DNA of 64,000 bases, from assembly GCA_910586625.1 (NCBI GenBank), contig CAJUIZ010000005.1:1-64000 (forward strand). Reading direction: 5' to 3'. Source of the stretch: an uncultured Christensenellaceae bacterium. Its GTDB lineage: Bacteria > Bacillota > Clostridia > Christensenellales > CAG-314. This document shows, piece after piece, positions 54,342-63,543 of the stretch (positions within the stretch are counted from its first letter, which is position 1; each line of letters begins with the position of its first letter). The notes under the pieces were generated by a model that saw only the letters and a program-made list of their open reading frames with translations, was not told where the DNA came from and made no database searches. A program made the translations under genes and the position numbers.

Positions 54342-55430
54342 ATGACAAGCAAAGATTTCTTTCTCGCTCTCGACGAGTTGGAAAAAGAAAAAGGCATAAG
54401 TAAAGAACAAGTAATTTCTTCTTTGGAAACCGCATTGGCTATCGCGTGCAAAAAGAACTTCGGCGAAGCGTCTAACGTTGTGGTTAAGACTAATCCCGAC
54501 AAGTTTACAATCAGAGCTTATATTTGTAAGGTAGTAGTGGACGAAGTGGAAACTCCCGAAAAGGAGATTTCTATTGATGACGCGCGCCAAATTAAAAAAT
54601 CTTACAAGGTGGGCGACGAAGTATTGACGGAAATAGACCCGCGCACTTTCGGTCGTATCGCGGCTCAGAACGCGCGGCAGGTTATTATGAACAGCTTGCA
54701 CCAAGCGGAGAAAGACGTTACGTTCAATCAGTTTGCCGACAAAGAAAACGAACTGCTTATAGGCGTTGTAACCCGCGTAAAGGACGACGGAACTATTTTC
54801 GTCGAGATAGGCAAAAACCAAATGGAAGGCGTATTGACTACGCAGGAGCAAATTCCCGGTGAGAGATACCACGCAGGAGACAGAATAAAGGTGCTTGTTA
54901 AGCGCGTCCGCGACAGCGTTGGCGGAACGCAGGTAATGCTGTCCCGCGCCAGTTTTATGTTCATCAAGCGTTTGTTCGAGAACGAAGTTCCCGAAATACG
55001 CGCGGACATAGTGCAAATTAAGAGCATAGTGCGCGAGGCGGGCTTCCGCACCAAAATGGCGGTATTTTCCACCGACCCCGATATCGACGCGGTGGGCGCT
55101 TGCGTGGGCAACAAGGGCGTTAGAGTAAACGCTATCGTAAGCGAAATAGGCGGAGAAAAAATAGACATTATACCTTGGAGCAGCGATATTCTCGACTACA
55201 TTGCCAGAGCGCTGTCTCCTGCTAAGGTTTTGATTGTGCAGGCGGACGAAGACAACAAAGAAGCTAAGGTAGTTGTTCCCGATGAAAAACTGTCCCTTGC
55301 TATCGGCAAAGAAGGACAGAACGCGCGTTTGGCGGCGAAGCTTACCGGCTGGAAAATCGATGTCAAGTCGTATACTGCGGCTATGCAAAGCGGAATGTTC
55401 GACGATATGAAAAACGACGAGGTAGAATAG
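54342..55430 (+). CDS. nusA: Transcription termination/antitermination factor NusA
   Basis: Binds RNA polymerase and modulates pausing, termination and antitermination. 362 residues: an N-terminal RNAP-binding domain to about 130, S1 domain (GVVTRVKDDGTIFVEIG near 140-156), and two KH domains (VGACVGNKGVRVNAIVSE near 249-266 and LAIGKEGQNARLAAKLTGW near 319-337). The short Gram-positive form lacks acidic repeats. AGGAGG lies 6 bp before the ATG. Confidence 0.98.
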   Translation: MTSKDFFLALDELEKEKGISKEQVISSLETALAIACKKNFGEASNVVVKTNPDKFTIRAYICKVVVDEVETPEKEISIDDARQIKKSYKVGDEVLTEIDPRTFGRIAAQNARQVIMNSLHQAEKDVTFNQFADKENELLIGVVTRVKDDGTIFVEIGKNQMEGVLTTQEQIPGERYHAGDRIKVLVKRVRDSVGGTQVMLSRASFMFIKRLFENEVPEIRADIVQIKSIVREAGFRTKMAVFSTDPDIDAVGACVGNKGVRVNAIVSEIGGEKIDIIPWSSDILDYIARALSPAKVLIVQADEDNKEAKVVVPDEKLSLAIGKEGQNARLAAKLTGWKIDVKSYTAAMQSGMFDDMKNDEVE

Positions 55431-55432
55431 CA

Positions 55433-55693
55433 GTGTCGGCGTCTAAAAGAATTCCCGAACGTATGTGCGTTTCGTGCAGAGAAATGAAGCCGAAAAATCA
55501 GCTCATACGAATTGTATGCACGCCTGACGGCGTAGTAGTTGACGAAACGGGTAAGCTAAACGGACGAGGCGTATATCTTTGTAAAAGCAAAGAATGCGTT
55601 GACAAGTCTGTTAAGAATAAAAAATTTGCTAAAAGCAACGGTTTTTCATTGGAAACTGTTGCGGACGAATTGGAGAAATTGATTGAACGGTAA
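55433..55693 (+). CDS. ylxR: YlxR (RnpM) RNA-binding protein
   Basis: 86 residues with the YlxR motif RMCVSCREMKPKNQLIRI near 10-27 and GRGVYLCKSKEC near 43-54. In B. subtilis this protein (renamed RnpM) binds RNase P RNA and modulates its activity. It starts at GTG 55433, 2 bp after nusA. The L7Ae-like gene starts 11 bp inside its end. Confidence 0.92.
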   Translation: MSASKRIPERMCVSCREMKPKNQLIRIVCTPDGVVVDETGKLNGRGVYLCKSKECVDKSVKNKKFAKSNGFSLETVADELEKLIER

Positions 55694-55964
55694 AATAGAA
55701 ACTTATATCGGCTTCGCAATAAAAAAAGGCTCGGTTGTGTACGGTTGCGACAATATAAGTAGATATCGAAAACGAATTTATCTGATATTGCAGACTCGGT
55801 CGTTGTCAGACAATTCACAGGCGGTTTTGAAAAGCACCGCCGAAAAACGCGGTTGTCCTTTGCGGCAAATAGACGATTATGACGCTTTGGCAAAGAGAAA
55901 CTGCAAGGCGCTGGCAATTTGCGATAAGTCGCTGTCGGCGGCTATATTAGATAATTTAGCTTAG
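55683..55964 (+). CDS. ylxQ: L7Ae/YlxQ-type ribosomal protein homologue
   Basis: 93 residues of the L7Ae/L30e fold (YIGFAIKKGSVVYGCDNI near 8-25), a kink-turn RNA binder. In B. subtilis YlxQ is non-essential with unclear targets. The TTG start at 55683 has GGAG 7 bp upstream inside ylxR. It occupies the usual place before infB. Sequence conservation is modest, so the assignment rests partly on context. Confidence 0.82.
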   Translation: MNGKIETYIGFAIKKGSVVYGCDNISRYRKRIYLILQTRSLSDNSQAVLKSTAEKRGCPLRQIDDYDALAKRNCKALAICDKSLSAAILDNLA

Positions 55965-55978
55965 GTTTTGGAGGCAAT

Positions 55979-58561
55979 ATGGCTAATACGACGAATACTC
56001 AACAAACCAAAGGGCAGGAAACTGCCAAGGTTCTTAAAGCAAACGTTTTGGATTTCGCGCGCGAATTGCAACAGACGTTGTCCAATATTAAACGTCAGGC
56101 TTCGGCGTTATCCGAAGCGATACATAAGCGCAAACAAGACTTTGTACAAACGGAAGAAATATCCGTAGATATTAACGTTGTTGAAGAACAAGAACAAACA
56201 ACTGTTGTCGAACAACCTGCGCCTGTTACGGAAGCCGAATCCGTAACCGCGGAAGCAACGGACGTAGCACCCGAAACTTGTGACGAACAACCGATCGAGC
56301 AGGCTGCCGAAGAAGTTGCGAGCGCGCCCGAAAAGCCTAAAACCAAGATTGTCACGACAATTGAGAACGGTCGTAAAGTGGAAACATATACGGATGAAAA
56401 GGGCAACGTTAAGGTCAGAAAATTCTTAGACCTTACGGCTGCGGCTAAACGTCCGACCGCACCGCAAGGCGGAGTGAAACGCGATCAGCGCGGCGGAGCT
56501 CAGACGCGTACGGATACGCGACGCGTAGCTTCGGGCGGAAAGGACGACAATGCGACGGATAGACGTTCGCCGTCCAACAAGCCCGCCCCTAAGAAATTTG
56601 CGCCCGTTATGGATATTCCGAGAAACGACCCGCAAAAATCGCACGGTAACAAGAATAAAACTAAGGACCATCCCGACGAGAAAAAGACCGCCGGCTACAA
56701 AAAAACTTTACTTACGCGTGATTTTTCCGCCGATTACGACGAAGACAGAGTTGTTCGCCGGGCGCGCAGTAAGAAATCCGATAATTCCGCATCCGTTGTC
56801 GCTCCGAAGATTACTCACGCGGTAATTACGGTCAAAGAAGTTCCTATCAAGCTACTCAGCGAAAGAATAGGAATTTCTGCGTCGGAAATTATCAAGCAAT
56901 TGTTCAAGGAAGGCATAATGAAGACAATCAACGATTCCGTTGACTTCGACTACGCCGAATATATTGCCGGACTGCACGGCGTAACGCTAGAATTAAAGGT
57001 GGAAAAAACTGCGGAAGAAATTATTTCGGGTGCGGAAGCAGATGACGGATTGGATAATGATACCAAGCGTCCACCTATCGTAACCGTTATGGGACACGTC
57101 GATCACGGTAAGACTTCTTTGCTGGACGCTATACGTAATACAAGCGTTACCAGCGGCGAAGCAGGCGGGATTACTCAGCATATCGGTGCTTATACCGTAA
57201 CTGCCAAAGGCGAACAAATTACCTTTATCGATACTCCCGGACACGCCGCATTTACAGCAATGCGCGCACGCGGAGCGAAGATTACGGATATTGCAATTAT
57301 CGTAGTCGCCGCGGACGACGGCGTAATGCCGCAGACGGTAGAAGCTATCAATCACGCCAAAGCGGCGGGCGTATCGATTGTGGTTGCCATCAATAAGATG
57401 GATAAGCCGCATATCGATCCCGACAGAGTAAAACAGCAGCTGACCGAATACGAGCTGATTCCCGAAGAATGGGGCGGCGACACCATTATGGTGCCTGTTT
57501 CCGCTAAAACGGGTATGGGGCTTGACAGCCTGCTCGAAAGCGTGCTGTTGGTTACGGAGTTGAAGGAACTCAAAGCCAACCCCAAGAAGCGCGCGGTTGG
57601 TACGATTATCGAAGCCAAGCTTGACAAGGGCAGGGGGCCCGTAGCCACTATATTAGTCAGCAACGGAACGCTTAACGTGGGCGACAGCCTTATAGCCGGC
57701 TCCGCCACGGGCAAAATCCGCGCTATGTTTGACGACAAGGGAAAGAAGGTTAAGTCCGCAGGTCCGTCTATGCCTGTTGAAGTTTTGGGCTTTTCCGAAG
57801 TTCCCCAAGCCGGCGACTATATGTACGTAGCCGATGAAAAATTGGTTAAAAAGGCTGCGGAAGAACGCCGAGACAAAATCAAATTGGAGAATACGCGTCA
57901 AATGCCGTCTATCAACTTGGGCGATTTGTTCGGACGTATTTCCGAAGGTCAACTTAAAACGCTAAATATTATCGTCAAGACGGACGTTCAGGGCAGCTTG
58001 GAAGCGTTAAAAGCAAGCTTGGAAAAGATTTCCAATGAAGAAGTGAAGGTTTCCGCTATTCACGGCGGCGTAGGCGGCATAAACGAAACGGACATTATGC
58101 TCGCAAAAGCTTCGCAGGCTATCGTTATAGGCTTTAACGTCCGCGCAGACAACAACGCGAAGTCCGTGGCGGAAAAAGAAGGCGTAGACATACGTTTGTA
58201 CAGCGTAATTTACGACGCGGTGGACGATGTTACGGCCGCTATGAAAGGAATGCTTGCGCCGAAATTTACCGAGAATATTTTGGGTTCTGCCGAAGTTCGC
58301 GAAGTATTCAAAATCTCCGGCGTAGGTACAGTTGCCGGTTGCTACGTTACTAACGGCAAGATTGTGCGCAACGGCAAGGTTCGCGTATACAGAAATAATG
58401 TCAGCGTTTACGACGGCAGCATTATGGCTCTTAAACGCTTTAAGGACGACGTAAAGGAAGTGTCATACGGTTACGAATGCGGTATATCTGTGGAGAATTA
58501 CAACGATATTAAAATCGGCGACGTATTCGAAGTATATTTAATGGAAGAAATTGCGCAATGA
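55979..58561 (+). CDS. infB: Translation initiation factor IF-2
   Basis: A GTPase that places initiator tRNA on the 30S subunit. 860 residues: a long low-complexity charged N-terminal region (about 1-275, rich in Glu/Ala/Val then Lys/Arg/Asp), an IF2_N segment (VKEVPIKLLSERIGISASEII near 284-304), a G domain with GHVDHGKTSLLDA near 371-383, DTPGH near 420 and NKMD near 473, then beta-barrel domains and the fMet-tRNA-binding C-terminus. GGAGG lies 5 bp before the ATG. ylxP, usually next in Bacillota, is missing, and rbfA overlaps by 4 bp. Confidence 0.98.
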   Translation: MANTTNTQQTKGQETAKVLKANVLDFARELQQTLSNIKRQASALSEAIHKRKQDFVQTEEISVDINVVEEQEQTTVVEQPAPVTEAESVTAEATDVAPETCDEQPIEQAAEEVASAPEKPKTKIVTTIENGRKVETYTDEKGNVKVRKFLDLTAAAKRPTAPQGGVKRDQRGGAQTRTDTRRVASGGKDDNATDRRSPSNKPAPKKFAPVMDIPRNDPQKSHGNKNKTKDHPDEKKTAGYKKTLLTRDFSADYDEDRVVRRARSKKSDNSASVVAPKITHAVITVKEVPIKLLSERIGISASEIIKQLFKEGIMKTINDSVDFDYAEYIAGLHGVTLELKVEKTAEEIISGAEADDGLDNDTKRPPIVTVMGHVDHGKTSLLDAIRNTSVTSGEAGGITQHIGAYTVTAKGEQITFIDTPGHAAFTAMRARGAKITDIAIIVVAADDGVMPQTVEAINHAKAAGVSIVVAINKMDKPHIDPDRVKQQLTEYELIPEEWGGDTIMVPVSAKTGMGLDSLLESVLLVTELKELKANPKKRAVGTIIEAKLDKGRGPVATILVSNGTLNVGDSLIAGSATGKIRAMFDDKGKKVKSAGPSMPVEVLGFSEVPQAGDYMYVADEKLVKKAAEERRDKIKLENTRQMPSINLGDLFGRISEGQLKTLNIIVKTDVQGSLEALKASLEKISNEEVKVSAIHGGVGGINETDIMLAKASQAIVIGFNVRADNNAKSVAEKEGVDIRLYSVIYDAVDDVTAAMKGMLAPKFTENILGSAEVREVFKISGVGTVAGCYVTNGKIVRNGKVRVYRNNVSVYDGSIMALKRFKDDVKEVSYGYECGISVENYNDIKIGDVFEVYLMEEIAQ

Positions 58562-58917
58562 CAGACAGAGTTAACAAATTAAACGCGGAATTCAAACGCT
58601 ATATTGCGGAGCTGTTGACTAAGAAAGTGAAAGATCCGCGTATCACCGAAATGTTTACGATTTTGGAAGTCAATTGCGACAAGGAGCTCTCTTCGGCGAA
58701 AGTATACGTTAGTATATTCTCGACCGACGCTGAACGCGACGCGAAGACTTTTGTGGCTATACGCGAAAACGAACCGTATATAAGACGAGAAATTTCCAAA
58801 AATATGCATATCCGTAAAGTTCCGCAATTCGATTTTATTTTGGATACTTCGATGGCGTACGGTCAAAAGATAAACGAGATTTTGAATGAAATTAGCAAAG
58901 ACGGCGATAACAACTAA
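58558..58917 (+). CDS. rbfA: Ribosome-binding factor A
   Basis: 119 residues. A KH-like factor for 16S 5'-end maturation: VNKLNAEFKRYIAELLTKKVKDPRI near 4-28 and the SSAKVYVSIF strand near 43-52. It overlaps infB (ATGA) and, by 32 bp, the start of the next gene. Confidence 0.95.
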   Translation: MTDRVNKLNAEFKRYIAELLTKKVKDPRITEMFTILEVNCDKELSSAKVYVSIFSTDAERDAKTFVAIRENEPYIRREISKNMHIRKVPQFDFILDTSMAYGQKINEILNEISKDGDNN

Positions 58918-59848
58918 AAAGGCGGCCGAATTGCTTAAAGGCAAAAAGCGCGTCGCAATATTTTCTCACATAAATCCCGACGGCGATACCGTCGGGGCTT
59001 CCGTTGCATTGAAATTAATGCTTAATAAAGCGGGAGTGCACGCCGACTTGTATTGCGAGTCGGATATGAACGCCAAGTTGCTATGCTTCGGCGAAGTGGC
59101 TTCGTATCGCAAGATATGCTCGGACAGGTACGATTTGCTTGTGGCGGTAGATTGCGGAGATATTTTTCGCTTGGGTGAAAATTCGGGATACTATGCGTCT
59201 TTTGCAGAGACTATGACCATCGACCATCACGGAGGCGAGTTTTTTTCGAAATACAATTGTTTGAAAGAGTATTCCAGCACGTGCCAAATCGTATATGAGA
59301 TTTCCCGCGATATGGATGTGAAATTGGACGGACAAATAGCCACATATTTGTATATGGGACTGTGTACGGACACGGGTAACTTTGCCCACAACAACACCGA
59401 TTCGGCAAGTTTTTATTTCGCGGGAGATTTGTTTGGATATAACGCCGATATCGAAAAGGTGTACAAAACGTTTTTTCGCGATATTACTTACGCGGAAACA
59501 ATGCTTCGCGCCAAGGTCGTAGCTCGTATGCGTTCGTACTACGACGGCAAAATGTATTTAATTTATATAACTCAAGACGACCTTGCGGAGTTCGGTTTGG
59601 ATCATAGCGTTACCACCGGAATCGTCGGCTATGCTATCGATATAGATACCGCGCGCGCGGGCGTGTGCATTACCGAGTTTGCTCCGAACACTTACAAGGT
59701 TAGTATGCGCGGAAAGGACTTCAACGTACGCGAAGTCTGTAAAGAATTCGGCGGCGGCGGACATGTTTTGGCGTCGGGTTGCAGAATAGACGGCTTTTTG
59801 GAAGATGTAATAGAGAAGATTGTCCGTGCGGTAGGTTATACGATATGA
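58886..59848 (+). CDS. nrnA: NrnA-type DHH phosphoesterase (oligoribonuclease / pAp phosphatase)
   Basis: Degrades short RNA oligonucleotides and 3'-phosphoadenosine 5'-phosphate. 320 residues: the DHH domain with FSHINPDGDTVGAS near 26-39, VAVDCGD near 88, TIDHHGGEFF near 110-119 and GLCTDTGNF near 151, and a DHHA1 domain with the FGGGGHVLASG substrate-binding loop near 289-299. A conserved Bacillota neighbour of rbfA and truB. The start overlaps rbfA by 32 bp. Confidence 0.96.
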   Translation: MKLAKTAITTKKAAELLKGKKRVAIFSHINPDGDTVGASVALKLMLNKAGVHADLYCESDMNAKLLCFGEVASYRKICSDRYDLLVAVDCGDIFRLGENSGYYASFAETMTIDHHGGEFFSKYNCLKEYSSTCQIVYEISRDMDVKLDGQIATYLYMGLCTDTGNFAHNNTDSASFYFAGDLFGYNADIEKVYKTFFRDITYAETMLRAKVVARMRSYYDGKMYLIYITQDDLAEFGLDHSVTTGIVGYAIDIDTARAGVCITEFAPNTYKVSMRGKDFNVREVCKEFGGGGHVLASGCRIDGFLEDVIEKIVRAVGYTI

Positions 59849-60699
59849 ACGGCTTTGTTAACGTACTAAAGCCCGTAGGCGCAACCGCAAGCGATATAGT
59901 GGTGTGCGTTAAGCACATTTTCCGAGAAAAAGCGGGACATTTGGGAACGTTGGACCCCGGAGCGAGCGGCGTGCTTCCGATAGCGGTGGGGCAAGCGACC
60001 AAGCTATTCGATTTTCTGACCAATAAAACTAAATATTACAGAGCGTTCTTTACGTTCGGAAAAACCACCGATACGTTGGATTCGTACGGTACTGTAACCG
60101 AAACGAACGGTACTTTGCCGAACGCGGATGACGTAAGTGTTGCGTTAAAGCATTTTTGCGGGCAATTGAATCAGGTGCCGCCCGTTTTTTCCGCAAAATC
60201 GGTAAACGGAGTACGTGCGTATAAGTTAGCGCGCAGCGGAGCGCAGGTTGAGCTTAAACCGCGAACCGTAACCGTATACGGTATCGATCTTGTGTCTCGG
60301 TTATCTGCCGACACGTTTGTAATAGACATACGCTGCAGCGGCGGAACTTATATTCGCTCGCTGGCAAGAGATATTGCCGCTTACTGCGGAACTGTGGGAT
60401 ATATGAGCGGTTTGATAAGACTGCAATCGGGCTGTTTCGATATCGCGCGCGCTTACACTTTGGACGAAGTGCGCGAGTTGAAGGAAAGCTGTCTTACTGA
60501 TACTTTATTTCCGCTTTCCGACGTTGAAGAGTGTGTTTTTGCCGACTCTCAATACGACGATATAGATTTCGGGCGCATGGTGAAGTGTCCGTTCGACAGC
60601 GGATACCGTAAGGTTTACTGTAAAAACGTATTTTTCGGATTGGGTGTGAACGAAGGCGGTTATTTGAAAATTAAGTATTATCTAAAAAACGTTAACTAA
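59845..60699 (+). CDS. truB: tRNA pseudouridine-55 synthase TruB
   Basis: Makes pseudouridine 55 in the T loop of tRNAs. 284 residues: MNGFVNVLKPVGATASD start, GHLGTLDPGASGVLPIAVG near 34-52 with the catalytic Asp, the YRAFFTFGKTTDTLD block near 68-82 and RCSGGTYIRSLARDI near 154-168. ATG 59845 overlaps the nrnA stop (ATGA). The 66-bp longer frame lies inside nrnA. Confidence 0.97.
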   Translation: MNGFVNVLKPVGATASDIVVCVKHIFREKAGHLGTLDPGASGVLPIAVGQATKLFDFLTNKTKYYRAFFTFGKTTDTLDSYGTVTETNGTLPNADDVSVALKHFCGQLNQVPPVFSAKSVNGVRAYKLARSGAQVELKPRTVTVYGIDLVSRLSADTFVIDIRCSGGTYIRSLARDIAAYCGTVGYMSGLIRLQSGCFDIARAYTLDEVRELKESCLTDTLFPLSDVEECVFADSQYDDIDFGRMVKCPFDSGYRKVYCKNVFFGLGVNEGGYLKIKYYLKNVN

Positions 60700-60708
60700 G
60701 GTGCGGAC

Positions 60709-61596
60709 TTGCAAGTAATTACGTTAGGAGAAGAACTGAATACGCCTATTGTACTTTGTCTGGGGTATTTCGGATGTATGCACAAAGGACACGTCGAGCT
60801 GTTGGAAGCGGCAAAACGGCGCGCAGACGAAAACGGAGCGCGAGCAGCTTTGTTTACGTTTAGCAATAATCATTTGAAAGTATTGGGCAAAGACGAAAAA
60901 GTGCTTTATACGTTTACCGAAAGGCTGCAAATATATGAAAGCTTGGGCGTCGAATACGTAATCGCCAAGGAATTCGACGACGGATTTCGTAAAAAAAGCG
61001 GTCGAGAATTTTTGCGTGAACTGTGTGCATACAATCTTACGGGCATAGTATGCGGCTTCGATCACCGCTGCGGAAGCGACGGTACGGACTGTGTCGGAAT
61101 CGGTAAGATTCTCGAAAAAGTATGCACTGTAGACGTAGTGGACCGTATTAGCACTGACGGAACGAAGGTTAGCACGACGCTAATAAAAGAATTGCTTGGC
61201 AATAAACGCATAGATAAAGCGAATGAACTGTTATCCGAACCGTTTTTTTTGATTGGAACGGTAATTCACGGACGCGGCTTTGGCAAAACGATGGGTTTTC
61301 CTACTGCGAATATCACTGTTGCTTCGGATAAATTTTTGCCGTCCGGCGTTTACGGCGGACGGGCTAAGGTCGACGGCCGCGAATACTGCTGTATTGTTAA
61401 TATAGGCAAAACCCCAACGTTTGGAATAGACAGATTTGCGGTGGAAGCTCATTTGTTGGACTATCGCGGCGATTTGTACGGTAAGACGGTTAAAGTTTCG
61501 CTGTGCAAATATTTGCGCGATATAGTAAAATTCGATAACGCGGACGCGCTTGCCAAGCAATTGCAAAAGGATAAGGAGAATGCCCGCAATGATTAG
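60709..61596 (+). CDS. ribF: Bifunctional riboflavin kinase / FAD synthetase
   Basis: Phosphorylates riboflavin to FMN and adenylates it to FAD. 295 residues. The N-terminal FAD synthetase domain has LGYFGCMHKGHVELL near 18-32 (HxGH-type; the usual GNFDGVH is altered) and a KVSTTLIKELL block near 153. The C-terminal kinase domain has GRGFGKTMGFPTANI near 182-196. The start is TTG 60709 with AAGGTG 6 bp upstream. Flavins made here serve TrmFO (inference). Confidence 0.95.
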   Translation: MQVITLGEELNTPIVLCLGYFGCMHKGHVELLEAAKRRADENGARAALFTFSNNHLKVLGKDEKVLYTFTERLQIYESLGVEYVIAKEFDDGFRKKSGREFLRELCAYNLTGIVCGFDHRCGSDGTDCVGIGKILEKVCTVDVVDRISTDGTKVSTTLIKELLGNKRIDKANELLSEPFFLIGTVIHGRGFGKTMGFPTANITVASDKFLPSGVYGGRAKVDGREYCCIVNIGKTPTFGIDRFAVEAHLLDYRGDLYGKTVKVSLCKYLRDIVKFDNADALAKQLQKDKENARND

Positions 61597-62437
61597 ATTC
61601 GGTCCCAGCGGAAACTGCAAACGCTTTTACGATGAAGGGTTTAAGTCATCTGTAGAAGCTCCGGAATGGCTTTCTAAGCAGGGGTTGACTGCATACGAGT
61701 ATTCCTTCGGCCGGGGGATAAACGTCGGAGACGACAAAGCCAAAGCCGTGGGAGAAAAGGCAAAGGAATTCGGCGTGGAGATATCCGTTCACGCGCCGTA
61801 TTACATAAATTTTGCCAACCCCGCGGACGAGATGGCGGAGAAATCTTATAATTATCTGCTTAACAGTTGCAATAAAGCTCGCGCTTTCGGCGGAAACAGA
61901 ATAGTATTTCACCCTGCGACCGTAGGTAAAATGACGCGCGGCGAAGCGGTGGAACTGACGAAAAAGCGACTTAAAATCTTGGCGGATATTATAAGAGCCA
62001 ACGGTATGGACGACTGCTTGTTCTGTCCCGAAACAATGGGCAAGATAAACCAAATAGGCGACGTCGGAGAAATTGCCGAGTTCTGCAAAATTGCCGATTT
62101 CTTTCTGCCTACAATCGATTTCGGACATATTAACGCGCGTACCTACGGCAGTCTTAAAACGGAAGAAGATTACGACGGCATTATAGCCTGTTTACTGAAC
62201 GCCATAGGTGCGGAACGTACGAATAAGCTGCATATACATTTTTCTAAAATAGAATACAGCACCGGCGGAGAAGTGCGGCATCTGACATTTGCCGACAAGG
62301 TATTCGGTCCCGAATTCGCGCCGTTAGCGAAAATTTTTAAAAAGTACAAGCTGTCGCCTGTTGCGATATGCGAATCGGACGGCACACAAGCGGACGACGC
62401 TATTGAAATGAAACGGATTTACGACTCTATAAACTGA
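61589..62437 (+). CDS. nfo: Endonuclease IV-like (AP endonuclease family 2)
   Basis: Cleaves DNA at abasic sites using three metal ions, in base-excision repair. 282 residues of the TIM-barrel: EISVHAPYYINFANP near 66, RIVFHPATVG near 103 and CPETMGKINQIGD near 138. DFGHINARTYG lies near 172, HIHFSKIEYSTGGEVRHL near 208-225 and AICESDGTQADDA near 258. All metal-ligand His/Asp/Glu positions look filled. ATG 61589 overlaps the ribF stop. Upstream frame residues are out of the family. Confidence 0.93.
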   Translation: MIRFGPSGNCKRFYDEGFKSSVEAPEWLSKQGLTAYEYSFGRGINVGDDKAKAVGEKAKEFGVEISVHAPYYINFANPADEMAEKSYNYLLNSCNKARAFGGNRIVFHPATVGKMTRGEAVELTKKRLKILADIIRANGMDDCLFCPETMGKINQIGDVGEIAEFCKIADFFLPTIDFGHINARTYGSLKTEEDYDGIIACLLNAIGAERTNKLHIHFSKIEYSTGGEVRHLTFADKVFGPEFAPLAKIFKKYKLSPVAICESDGTQADDAIEMKRIYDSIN

Positions 62438-62451
62438 ATTGCGGAGGTTAT

Positions 62452-63519
62452 ATGAAAAATACTGACAAATTATTTGCTATGTCTAATGTTGACGCAATCA
62501 TATTAACGAGCGAAAAGAATCGGTTTTACTTTACCGAGTTTGCGTCTACTTTCGGATGCTTGGCATTATTCCCCGATAATAAAGCTGCCTTTATTACCGA
62601 TCCGCGTTATTACGAAATGGCGCAATGCCTTGAAGGTGAGAATACGGAAGTATTGCAAATTGCCAACGGTAGCAGCGCGTTAAAAGTCGTTAAGGATTTG
62701 TTTGCCGAGCGTTCGGTTAAGACCGTCGGGTTTGAAGATACCGAGATGACTGTAGCCGAATATTCGGATTTGAAAGATCAGCTTGACGGTTTCGAGCTTG
62801 TTCCGATAGGTAAGAATATCGAAGTTGTAAGAAGTTTTAAGACCGAACTTGAAATAGAGTATATAAAGAAGGCGCAGTCCATTACCGACGCGGCGTTTTC
62901 GGCCGTATTGGGCTTTATAAAGGTGGGCGTATCCGAAAGAGACATTGCGGTGGAGCTGGAATATCAAATGGCTAAGCGAGGAGCGGAAGGTTTGGCTTTC
63001 GATACGATTATCGCTTCGGGTGTAAATTCGTCTAAACCGCACGCGCATCCGACCGAAAAGCTTATAGAAAACGGCGACCCTGTAACAATGGATTTCGGCG
63101 CAAGGTATCACGGATATTGCTCGGATATGACGCGCACCGTATTTGTCGGAGAACCCAAGGACGAGCTTAGAAAAATTTACAATGTCGTTTCTTTGGCGCA
63201 GAATATGGGTATTACAAGCGCGTATCCCGGTATGACCGGTAAGGAACTTGATACTGCCTGCCGCGAAATAATTAAGGCGAACGGTTTCGGCGATTATTTT
63301 ACGCACAGCACGGGACACAGTTTGGGAATAGACATTCACGAAACCCCGTACGCATCGGCGCGCTCGCAGGATACTTTGCAAACGGGACAGTTTATTACTT
63401 GCGAGCCCGGCATTTACGTTCCGGGAGTAGGCGGCGTGCGTATAGAAGATATGCTGTTATTTGAAGAAGATAGTGTTATTGATTTGACAATGTCGGATAA
63501 AAACATTATAATTTTATAG
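62452..63519 (+). CDS. M24 aminopeptidase (Xaa-Pro peptidase family)
   Basis: A cytosolic metallopeptidase removing N-terminal residues before proline. 355 residues: an N-terminal creatinase-like domain to about 125 (SEKNRFYFTEFASTFG) and a pita-bread domain with the five metal ligands: Asp in VTMDFGARYHGYCSD (two), His in HSTGHSLGIDIHE, Glu in ITCEPGIY and Glu in VRIEDMLL. GGAGG lies before the ATG. Its position just before efp is conserved in Bacillota (B. subtilis yqhT-efp). Exact substrate preference is unknown. Confidence 0.95.
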   Translation: MKNTDKLFAMSNVDAIILTSEKNRFYFTEFASTFGCLALFPDNKAAFITDPRYYEMAQCLEGENTEVLQIANGSSALKVVKDLFAERSVKTVGFEDTEMTVAEYSDLKDQLDGFELVPIGKNIEVVRSFKTELEIEYIKKAQSITDAAFSAVLGFIKVGVSERDIAVELEYQMAKRGAEGLAFDTIIASGVNSSKPHAHPTEKLIENGDPVTMDFGARYHGYCSDMTRTVFVGEPKDELRKIYNVVSLAQNMGITSAYPGMTGKELDTACREIIKANGFGDYFTHSTGHSLGIDIHETPYASARSQDTLQTGQFITCEPGIYVPGVGGVRIEDMLLFEEDSVIDLTMSDKNIIIL

Positions 63520-63543
63520 TAATACATCAGGAGGAACTTATAT